64,000 nucleotides of DNA from NCBI GenBank assembly GCA_037783545.1, contig JBBELK010000064.1, positions 62,001-126,000 of the forward strand, in the 5' to 3' direction. Both the position numbers and the translations under genes were made by a program. Position 1 is the first letter of the stretch, and the number at the start of each line of letters is the position of its first letter. Shown piece after piece: positions 24,301 through 33,130 of this stretch. The stretch comes from Henricia sp. BOLD:AAB3569 (lineage: Eukaryota > Echinodermata > Asteroidea > Spinulosida > Echinasteridae). Below the pieces are notes generated by a model, which saw only the letters and a program-made list of their open reading frames with translations, was not told the DNA's origin and searched no databases.

Positions 24301-26973
24301 CCTGTGATGGATGCTACGAGCCAATGATTGCGGGCGAGACCGAGTTTGCATTCGGCACAATAGTACTGCTGAATATTCTGGAGATGACTCTCAACGAGGG
24401 AACGCTTTGCGCCGATTCCGGAGCGGTGTATCTTCGGGGTCTGAAAGTCTCTTATCCGTCACCACACTGCAGCCAAATCAAGACGTTTGACGAGCTGAAA
24501 GAAATCTTCTTAAAACACCTGCGAATGCAAACAGCCCAGTTTTACATCATAATACTCTCCAACTACGGAAACCTTTGGGATATCTGCCCTTCACCACTTC
24601 TGTCTTCCCTCATTCACGGATGCAAGGAAAGCGGTCGTGATCTTTCCAACGGAGGGTCCAACTTCCACACTCTGGCTATGATGAACGTCAGTGCGTCCAA
24701 CACCATCGATTCACTGTATGCCATTAATAAGCTCGTGTTCGACCCGAGCGAAGCCCTCACGACCCTGCCCGAACTGCTAAAAGCGCTAAAACAGGACTGG
24801 GGATTTGAGATGAGAGAACCGTTTATCGACGAGCGTGCTGGAGACATACGAGAAGATGCGTCGGCTGCTACCTACAAGACACTGAGAAAGAAGGCGTTGA
24901 GTCTGCCCAAGTTTGGACGAGGAAACCCCGAGGTTGACGAGATAGGAAAATGGCTGATGGAAAATGTGGTGTCTATTGCCAAGGAAACTATCCACAACCC
25001 TCCGTCTGTACTCGATGACATCATCGCTAGAATCAAAGAAAAGTATTCGTTACCAGGTAATGAAACTTTGCTTTTTTTTTATTATAATGGAAATGATTTG
25101 AAACCGTTGTACTGTAATAAATTATTTTAGTTTGCAACGTTGAATACCTCCTCGTGTTGTTTAAGAAAGAATCGATGTTAACTGGCTCAGCACGGTCAAG
25201 ATTATTCTAAGCTCCTTCTATTCCCCTCGATTCTAGGTCGCCCGTTTGGTTTCCTAATTGAACCCGGCATCGGCACGTTCGAGGGCTACGTCCCACAAGC
25301 CTTGGGTACTGGCGCCTCCGCGGACGGGCGCCGCAGTCGTCAGCCGTTCGCCTCCGATTTTAGTCCGTCACCCGCACCACAGGACAAAGCTGCAAAGCCG
25401 GCGTTCGTCAACATCTATCAGTGAGTGCATTAACATATTAGTACATGCATGTACACTTTATACTGTCATTTGTTTGGGTTAATTTTACGAGAAACTTGTC
25501 ACTAACATGCAACACTAAAGTTCGATGTTGCAGACGTACACCGACAGTTTTTAAGACTTTGCCTCTCCTTCGTCATCTCAAGTTGATAATAAAGTATAAT
25601 TCAAGCTAATGCTGTATAGTTTATGGAACAAAGGGCCGTAGTTGCCAAATATTCCATCAAATTAACACCACCACCAACAACATATATTTTTATTTCTCCT
25701 GAAATCAAAGGAGCATCAAGCCATGTTTGAGATGACTGTTCATTATAAATAAAGTAGCCTACGCTGTAAAATAAAATTCACTGTCAAACAGGTTGCCAAC
25801 AAAAAAATCGTAAAATTACGGTATCCCGTAATTGTTTTAAAACGATTTTGTCCCTTAAAATGCTACGTTATTCCCGTATTTTGATAGTGCTATACCTTAC
25901 TTTCCCTATACTAAAATTAAATTTACTATTAGTCGCTCATATGCATCTGTCGCCAGCTTAAGTTAACTTGTAGCCAACAACTGTCAATTTTGCATCTTTT
26001 TCAAGCAAAAAACTCAATTAAAAAAGCAAAACAACTGAAAAGTGAAAATATTACCATCTTTACAAAGGAAATATTTTCAGTTACGCGCTATCCCACAATG
26101 CATTGTGAAAATATTTTTATGGGCACTTCCCGTAAAAATGCATTTACGGGAATTTTTTATTTGCAAATCTAGATTGTTACAATTTTTATAATTTATTCCT
26201 GACCGTAGGGCCATGACCAGTTATGACAACCCTGCCGTCAATGTTGGTCTATCCAACGGGTCACCGGTTGACATGAACGTCAAAGAAGACTTCCCAGAGA
26301 ACCAGCTGTACAAATTCATACGCCACTACGCAAATGGCACAAAACCCATCGGCTCCAATCTGATTACAGGTACATTAGGCTCAATTCAATCAGTTCTGGT
26401 ATGTACATGGCATGAAATAAAATAAACTTCATAACTTGTACAATTGGGTTTCTACCAAAGATAATATAGAGATAGACCACTCATGCGAAATATATTTAAT
26501 AACAGTAGTAGGCCTATACTTATTCTCGCGTATGGCGTGCACAGCCTACAGTTTCAGGCCAAGGTTGGACATCCAAGCCAGGACATCCAAGCCAAGGCAG
26601 CATCGGTCACTTTGTGAAATGTCCCTCATTCCACCGGGAAAAACCTTAGTGAGCATTCGTTCGCGATGTGTGGAATGATCTGGTATAGGGAACCACAGTC
26701 ACAAGCAGGGCTTTCCATCATCCCTCACTTGTGCAAACGATGGGCTGTTTTTGCATGGAGGGTGCGGATTCTATTTAGGTCTAATAACCTTTTGTATTTG
26801 TTCTTACTGCAGTCACATGCGCCGATTTGGAGACATACGAACAAGCTGTTGAGGAGCCGGAGCGTTATGACCTGGTGCGTGTACGTACCGGCGGCTGGAC
26901 GGAGCACTACGTGTCCATGTTCCCCGAACATCAGAAACAGCATCAGCGTCGTGTTTTCTTCACACCGCTGTAG
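21358..26973 (+). CDS. DyP-type heme peroxidase / glycyl radical enzyme fusion (5 exons, 1203 aa)
   Basis: Exons 21358-21384, 21978-25056, 25237-25420, 26209-26369 and 26813-26973 join in frame (intron phases 0, 1, 2, 1; all GT-AG) to 3612 nt with stop. Residues ~30-330 are a DyP peroxidase: RDGVANP with distal Asp168, SHIRRA with proximal heme His240, ILRGSMPYG with distal Arg257. Residues ~380-1203 are a glycyl radical enzyme: GRLD, GCYEP with thiyl Cys788 and Glu790, TGASADGRR, ASDFSP, and a C-terminal VRVRTGGW with candidate radical Gly1178, 25 residues from the end as in the family. GCxE is typical of eliminase/dehydratase GREs; pyruvate formate-lyase has Cys-Cys. The N-terminus is basic with no signal peptide, so cytosolic location is inferred. 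Substrate unknown; a radical-SAM activase is needed elsewhere. No clear AATAAA lies soon after the stop. Confidence 0.9.
21500..21772 (+). mobile_element. SINE family 1 in DyP-GRE intron 1
   Basis: The head carries B box AGGCTCGATTCC (21557-21568), the body TGGGTTTGCAGTCC and GTGGGTTTTCCCC, and the tail GAGTTGATAAG. It is in the same orientation as the host gene and occupies about half of the 593-bp intron. Confidence 0.8.
21978..25056 (+). CDS. DyP-GRE exon 2 (3079 bp): whole DyP domain and most of the GRE barrel
   Basis: It follows a TTTTTTCAG acceptor and ends before a GTAATG donor (phase 1). It encodes residues 10-1035 with no interruption, including the catalytic Asp168, His240, Arg257, Cys788 and Glu790. 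Such a long exon is unusual beside the four short ones. Confidence 0.92.
25237..25420 (+). CDS. DyP-GRE exon 3
   Basis: Acceptor TTCTAG, donor GTGAGT. It encodes the GRE C-terminal segment GRPFGFLIEPGIGTFEGYV, then GTGASADGRRSRQPFASDFS, a strongly conserved part of the family. Confidence 0.92.
25560..25685 (+). mobile_element. SINE family 1, 5'-truncated, in DyP-GRE intron 3
   Basis: Only the 3' part is kept (TTCGTCATCTCAAGTTGATA, AATAAAGTA, GTTGCCAAATA-type tail, then CCACCACCAAC). Confidence 0.7.
26209..26369 (+). CDS. DyP-GRE exon 4
   Basis: Acceptor CGTAG, donor GTACAT. Phase 2 in and phase 1 out fit the neighbours. It encodes AMTSYDNPAVNVGLSNGSPV and continues to GSNLIT, matching the GRE region before the glycyl radical loop. 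Confidence 0.88.
26813..26973 (+). CDS. DyP-GRE exon 5: glycyl radical loop and stop
   Basis: Acceptor TACTGCAG. It encodes VTCADLETYEQAV, then ERYDLVRVRTGGWTEHYV, and ends FFTPL-stop. The candidate glycyl radical Gly1178 is encoded at 26893-26895. Compared with the usual R[IVT][CSA]G[YWF] it reads RTGGW. Confidence 0.88.
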
Positions 26974-27533
26974 ATTCATAAACTGTATCAACGCGGTGCG
27001 TAAGTGATGGTTTCCACGCATTCAATTAGCCTTTTGCATGTAACATTTGCATAATAGCTGGCGCCCCAACTCTTCACTTACAAATGGAGGTCTGGTGCAG
27101 TTTAGAAAGTCACATACTATGTTGTGGTTGCTACGTGGTGCACGCCATTGTCTGGCAACATGGTTGCTTTAGGCCTTTCTCTTCTACGGTGAACATGGTA
27201 TTGATTCTCTACTTCGCACCTGCCGCGTGCGTCACATAGCAACAAAATTTAGTCTGGTCAAGTGGATATCAAGTGTGCATGTGAAAGGAAGTACGTCAGT
27301 ACACCAGACGCTATTCATGCGAAACACGCAAAAGGCTAATTCATCACAATACTTAAAGCAGGAGTACGAGACGTGTAACCGCCCGGCGAATGTAGTATTT
27401 TTTACTAATCGAAAGTAATTATTGAAGTGTTTGTGTTAGTTTGTAGTAAACGTCTATTTGCTGTGTATCCTGGACGTGTTTTTTTTTTTAATGATTGTTG
27501 TTAATTTGTATGTATTTAATTCGTTAGATTTAG
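26974..27533. other. 3' flank of the DyP-GRE gene
   Basis: It presumably holds the 3' UTR. No AATAAA occurs before 27647, and that one is inside a MITE. No other gene is seen. Confidence 0.4.
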
Positions 27534-28013
27534 TACACTGCAAAAACTGTGGTGTTAAATTAACACCAGTGGTGTTGTTTTATATAGATACCAAGCCTGG
27601 TGTTCAAATTTAACACCATATGTGTTACTTTTAATACCACACTTGGAATAAATGCATTATTTTTAACACCCTCAGTGTTAAAAAAAAATAATTGTGGTGT
27701 TAATATTTAACACCAGGCATTGGTATCTACAGTTGAAGTCAGAAGAATAATTACAACTGTATGCAACCGAGACTTAGTGTTAAAATTAGTGTGCTTACAC
27801 CATTTGTGCTTACACCATTTTTGTAACAGTCTTTACTAAAGTCTTGATTTTGTGGAATTCCTCACGTGCATGCAGTACTTAAAAACATATAGCTTGTACA
27901 CCTTACAATGGTTCGGGTAGTCCTGTTTACCATTTTTGGTGATGGGGTGTACATGTATTTATACTTCTGACTTCAACTGTATATAAGACAACACCCACAG
28001 TTTTTGCAGTGTA
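27534..28013. mobile_element. MITE with TACACTGCAAAAACTGTGG ends, containing a nested Tc1-type MITE
   Basis: The ends TACACTGCAAAAACTGT / ACAGTTTTTGCAGTGTA are inverted. Short GGTGTTAA/TTAACACC repeats fill the subterminal regions. The inner part is a separate inverted-repeat element (27728-27981). Confidence 0.8.
27728..27981. mobile_element. Tc1-type MITE with TACAGTTGAAGTCAGAAG ends
   Basis: Perfect 18-bp inverted termini begin TACAGTTGAAGTC. From memory these closely resemble the termini of vertebrate Tc1-like elements such as the salmonid family. Internal length is about 220 bp with no coding capacity. Confidence 0.75.
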
Positions 28014-28119
28014 CCATTGGGGTAACGTTCTATTTTACACGGTATTTCTTGAGAACTCACTCGCAGTTATTTATATACTTAATCTTACTTGTGATAATTG
28101 AATTTATTGCATATATCAG

Positions 28120-28492
28120 AGACCCTATGATCTGTTTTTGAGCGATTCTGGAAACATTATAAATCGAAAGAAAGTATTTTTTTCGTTCAGATTGAACCCG
28201 CTTTTTGGTAAATTTATATATTGAAATCGATAGCTTATTCAATTCTAAGATATACTTCCCATTTGCACTTTTGTCGCAAATGTGGCTTTTATGTCTACAA
28301 AAATCACATTTTCTCCTACAAAAATGCAGTCAGTTAGTGCACAAGATAACCATTCATTTATCTCAGAAATGCAACATTTCCGACAGAAGTGCAAGTGGGA
28401 AGTATATCTTAGAATTTAATAAGCTATCGATTCCAATAATATTTACCAAAATCCGCGTTTAATGTGAACAAAAAAATACCAAAGATCAGAGG
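28120..28492. mobile_element. Foldback element with long inner arms
   Basis: The arms 28206-28275 and 28385-28449 are near-perfect complements (GAATCGATAGCTTATT... and its inverse). The outer part, GATCTGTTTTTGAGCGATTC, is shared with the MITE at 41866-42392. Confidence 0.65.
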
Positions 28493-28951
28493 GACATACA
28501 AAAAAACTATCTGAAGACTTTTCAGCTCCGTCAAATGCACTGTAACTATAGATATGAATCTTAATCCTAAATTAATGGTTTCACTACACAGAATAAGAGA
28601 ACTTTAAATGAATTAGAATAGATTGCATTTTTTTGTGTTTTTATGTAGCCTAGACATGTTTTGGTTTGGTTTTAATTTTGGCTTTTGATTTTAATTTTGG
28701 GTTTTAGTTTGTAGTAGGCCTAAGTATGGAACAGCATTTCATTTAATGTTTTTGAATAAAGAATGCGTTGATATGGTAAAATCTATAGTGGTGGGGGCCA
28801 GATAGAATGGACTTTTTAGATTAAGATAACACGATTGTTCTCCGAACAAATTTTTAAAGCATTTACTTTACTATATATTTTAGACATCGACAACCCTGTG
28901 AAAAACGCCGTTTTTATACAGCCGGTTTTGCGCCTTGCCTGAATTTGCCCA
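28493..28951. other. AT-rich intergenic sequence
   Basis: Repeats of TTTTAATTTTGG-type sequence occur at 28660-28705. No gene. Confidence 0.4.
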
Positions 28952-29345
28952 GGGGCCAATTTCATAGAGCTGCTTAAGCATGAAAAACTTGGCTTGATAA
29001 AATGAGGTTACCAGCAAAAATTTCACGAGATTGTCATGGTAATGAAACAGCCCCCTAATACTTGTCAATCACTACTTCTATTACATGAGGATTTCAGTGG
29101 TAACGTTCCCTACTAAACAAGAGTTTTTTGTGCTTAAGCAAATATTTGTGCTTAAACACCTCTATGAAATAGACTGCCGAAATGAATACGTCACCTTTTG
29201 TTGGTTGCCTAGGCAATTGGATCTAAACTAAAAATCACTCAACCGTGTCCAGTGTTTTTCCAATGGTATTTTTCCCGACGGCCATGATAGTTTAGATCCA
29301 ATCGCCATGGCAACGCACGTCACACTTCGGCAGTCTATTGGTCCC
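28952..29345. mobile_element. MITE family B interrupted by MITE family A
   Basis: The left end GGGGCCAATTTCATAGAGCT and right-end remnants CTATGAAA and TTGGTCCC are separated by a complete family A element. The interruption lies at a TA, giving a relative age: B inserted first, A later. Confidence 0.75.
29170..29337. mobile_element. MITE family A, copy 3
   Basis: The ends TAGACTGCCGAA and TTCGGCAGTCTA are perfect, with strong similarity over 168 bp to 51384-51552 in inverse orientation. Confidence 0.85.
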
Positions 29346-29545
29346 TGGTCTGACTTCCCGTGTTTGGTCTGTGGTGCGGTGCATACAGCGCGCCCTCTGG
29401 ACTGGTAGTCTGTCAAATCTCTTTTCTTGTCTCGGAAGACTTTCTGAGACGGAGGAAACAGAAGAAACCAGATTGGACAGGCCACCGTTCCGGATGGCGC
29501 ACAGTGCGCTGCTCGTTGCAGACCATGCACGGGAGGTCAGACTTG
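29346..29545. repeat. Imperfect inverted-repeat (hairpin) element
   Basis: GGTCTGACTTCCCGTG at the left pairs with CACGGGAGGTCAGAC at the right, and CTGTCAAATCTC-type sequence pairs across the centre. It is probably a small MITE. Confidence 0.55.
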
Positions 29546-30391
29546 GACAAGTCTACGCTTTAAATTATTGACAGTAACTAACTATTGACGATAACTAAAC
29601 GTTCGTCAATTGTTTTCGTTGTCTCATTTGAAAGCAAATAACTTTTACGGTTCTAGATAAATATCAATTTAAAAAAACTTTTTATTTTTCAAAGTGCCAC
29701 ACCCAAGACGCATTGACATTTTACTGTGTAAGATTACAGAGGGAATACACACTTGTCGTGTACCTAACTTTATAAAATTAAGAGGCCTAGTTGTTTTTGC
29801 GACCTTAACCAGAATCATGTTCCTGCTCTAATCAGAACTTAACATTGATACAAAGCTACTAATTAATTATATGAATGGGGAAATATGTTAGATTAACAAC
29901 AATTATTCGACGTTCATTTTTAAGGCGAACGTTAATTCAAATGGGATATCGATTGCATTAATTGAAAACGAGAAACACCACCAGATAATACGCCATGCTA
30001 CTTCGTTTTAGACTTGTATTGCATCAAATGCACATGACAGAATTGGGAAGTTAATCATGGCTTCAGACCTTGTGCACAAAATATAATTATGAGATTGGCT
30101 GAAATTCAGTGTTTTTCTAAGAAGATATTTTTACCCACTCCTAGATTTGGGTTTTTCTATCAAATCTACACTCCCGATACTTGATAAGTCATTTTAAAGA
30201 AAAGTATGATCAGCTTCTAAATTTGTACCTAATTAATTTTCAACTTTGTTATTTTAGCGTTATATTATTATACTTTTTGGTGATTTTGTACAATTTATAC
30301 TCGTTTTGTTTTAAATAATCGATGATCCAATAACCCTATGCAGTTTGCTCTGGTTTTTAAGCGTCATCCCGACATGGGCACTATGATGCGA
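29546..30391. other. AT-rich intergenic sequence
   Basis: No supported feature. Confidence 0.4.
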
Positions 30392-30817
30392 GGGTATAAT
30401 TCCCAAAATTAGGGGTCCAAAACGTTTGGGGTCCCAGTTATGTACTACACCCTGTCCACTCATGATCACAGATTCTCAGTAATAGACTGTGGCCTGTGAT
30501 TACAGGGGACAGCACAAATTTCTTGAATATTTTGTTCTGTGATTACTGACAAATATTTGAAACAAAATACCATAAAGGCTCATAATTTGTTCCAATAGAC
30601 ATTTGGTGTCCCGGGTTACCTACGCCAATGGAAATTAGCTGTAGAATGAGTTTGCATTAACCTTGGTGCCTTATCCACACACAAACGTTAAATTTAAGTG
30701 GCATTTATGGAAATAAAAAATATAATAAATATTAATAAATATAATAAATATTTTCTACTGGAAATCCACTTTCAATCACTAAACACACTTTTGGACCCCT
30801 AATTTTGGGAATTACCC
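30392..30817. mobile_element. TIR element with AATTCCCAAAATTAGGGGTC ends
   Basis: The left terminus GGGTATAATTCCCAAAATTA and the right terminus are inverted copies. The interior contains TTTGGTGTCCC, as in 17466-18669, so the two are probably the same superfamily. Confidence 0.7.
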
Positions 30818-31132
30818 GCGAACGCTCATTTCCCTGTTCTCTGCATAAATTTTCCACCGAAAGATCACCCCACTGCGTAAACCTATTTACCATTTTAATT
30901 ACTAAACATGCCTAAAAAAACCTTAATAAGCACCTCGGTAAAGCTCGGAAGGCTGCACACACACCAGTATCACAACACACATAAAATAGTCATTACATGT
31001 ACATGACACTCACCCACATTACATTTAAGTTTCGCCACGAGACTACCTGAGAACCTGCACTTCTAGGGATTTCTGAGACGCGCAGCTCTAGCTCTGGAGG
31101 TCAGCTCTTGGACCTAGAGGAAATCACTTAAA

Positions 31133-31600
31133 GGGCACATGATTTGGGATTTGTATCAATAAAACCTATGCTATAAAACCACTCTACTCAGTTACAGTCA
31201 TAACAAATCCTATTTGGAGCTTGTTTTGTGGGTTAAAACGAAGATTGTTTTTTGTTTTTACGCTAATGCAATATGCACATTCATGACCAAGGTCAAGGAA
31301 AATTATATTCAACTGTGCACAAAGGATTCCACCTTTTTTCTCAAATTTTGTAATACATGGCTGTTTAAGTTTGTTTTTCATGTTGCCTGCAGCAATTTGC
31401 CTTAAGTCCATCTTGAAGTCTTATGTTTTTTCTAGCGCCCTCTGTCTGTGATTTATTGCAATGAAATCTTCAAAGTTGAAAAGTCTACCTTTTATTGATT
31501 TTACATCCAAACGAACAATAGTATAAGCAATCTGTCATATGAAGCAAAGATTAGGCACAAAGTTGTTTAGCATGTCATGAGCCCTTTGAGAAGATATCTT
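31133..31600. repeat. Duplicated segment, copy 1 (paired with 39210-39745)
   Basis: Shared blocks include CTACTCAGTTACAG, CCTATTTGGAGCTTGTTTT, TACCTTTTATTGA and AAGTTGTTTAGCATGTC, in the same order and orientation. It is a non-coding dispersed repeat. Confidence 0.75.
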
Positions 31601-31739
31601 GAAAGCGATTCCAAAGTGATTGGTCGATAATCGCCTTGTTAATCCCAGGTTGATTGTATTCAAGAAACTTCTGTTCTTATCAGGAATTGGCATGATAGGA
31701 AACTCGTTATGGGAAAGGATACACCAAAATGTCTTTCCT

Positions 31740-33130
31740 TGTCTTTTATTGTCGCCCCTAACTACCATAGCGTCACACCATAAGGCGCTGCTTTGATGGG
31801 TGCCTTCCCACCATAGCACGCGGATAAAGGGGCTGTCACACCATAATGAGCCACTAAAGGTCGCGTTCCTTCCATAGGGGACAGTTAAAAGAGTTGTCAC
31901 ACCATAAAACATTGCTAAAGAGCTCCTTCTCACCATAGCGCGCAGCTAAAGGGTCTGACACACCATAATGTGCTGCTAAAGGGAACATTGCTAAAGGGTG
32001 CTGTCACACCTTAAAGCGCTGCTTAAGGGTGCCTCCCCACGATAGGGCATGGCGAAAGGGTGCTATCACACCATAAGGCGCCGCTAAAGCTCCCCTTCCC
32101 ACCATGCCCTACGTCTAAAGGGTGCTGTCACTCCATAAGACTCCGCTAAGTGCGCCTTCCCACCATAGGGCGTGCGCCTTTACACCAAAAGATGCCGCGA
32201 AAGTGTGGTGTGCCCTTTCACCATATGGTGCGGCTAAAGAGTGCTGTTAAGATGCCGCTAAATGGCGCCATACCAACATACATGTAGCATGCCAGTAACA
32301 CCAATAGGTGCTGCCAAAGGGTGCCTTCCTACCACATCGTGCTGCTAAAGGGTGACGTCACACCATATTATCACCATAGGGCATGGCTAAAGGGTGCTGT
32401 CACACCATAAGGTGCTGCTAAAGGACGCCTTCCCACCATAGGACACGGCTAAAGGGTGCTGCCACACCATAACACCATTAGGCGCTGCTAAAGGGCATCT
32501 TTCCACCATAGGGCACGGCTAAAGGGTGCTGCTTCGCCATAAGATACCGCTTACTGGCGCCATACCAACATAGCGTGGGAATTAAGGGTGGCGGTAACAC
32601 CATAAGAGGCTGCTAAAAGACGCGGCCACACCATAAGATGCTGCTAAAGTGTGCCCTTCCACCATAGGGCGCGGCCAAAGCTTGGGTGCTGTTAGAAAGG
32701 GCGCCATTCCATCATAACATGCCAGTAACATCATAAGGCACCAAAGGGTGCCTTCACACCATACTAGCGTGCTGATACGGGTGCTAGCCTATCATAAGGC
32801 GCCGCTAAATGGCACCTAATTCCCACCATAGGGTGCAGCTAGAGTGGGCTCGTAACACTATAAGGCACTGCTAAAGGGCACTATGTTACACAATAAGATG
32901 CCGCTTAAAGGGTGCCATACACACATACCGTGCCACTGAAGGGTGCCAGTAACACCATAAGGCGCTGTCAAAGGCGGCGCCTTCCCACGATAGCGTGCTG
33001 CTAAAGGGTGCTGTCACACCATCTTACCACCACAGGACGTGGCTAAAGGGTGCTGTCATACGGCACTGCTAAAAGGCGCTTTCCCACGACAGGTGCGGCC
33101 CAGGGGTGCTGCTACACCATAAGATGCCGC
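31740..33130. repeat. Degenerate minisatellite, ~1.4 kb
   Basis: About twenty imperfect units of roughly 60 bp alternate CACCATAAGGCGCTGCTAAA-type and CCTTCCCACCATAGGGC-type half-units. Units have drifted in length and sequence. No frame persists. Confidence 0.85.

Noticed and set aside
25057..25130. Read-through of exon 2 ending at 25130
   Set aside because: The residues after 25056 are low-complexity intron translation. A GTAATG donor at 25057 and the downstream exons restore the conserved GRE C-terminus.
21358..26973. Bacterial contamination as the source of the GRE
   Set aside because: Four GT-AG introns with matching phases and host SINEs inside two introns show that it is a nuclear eukaryotic gene.
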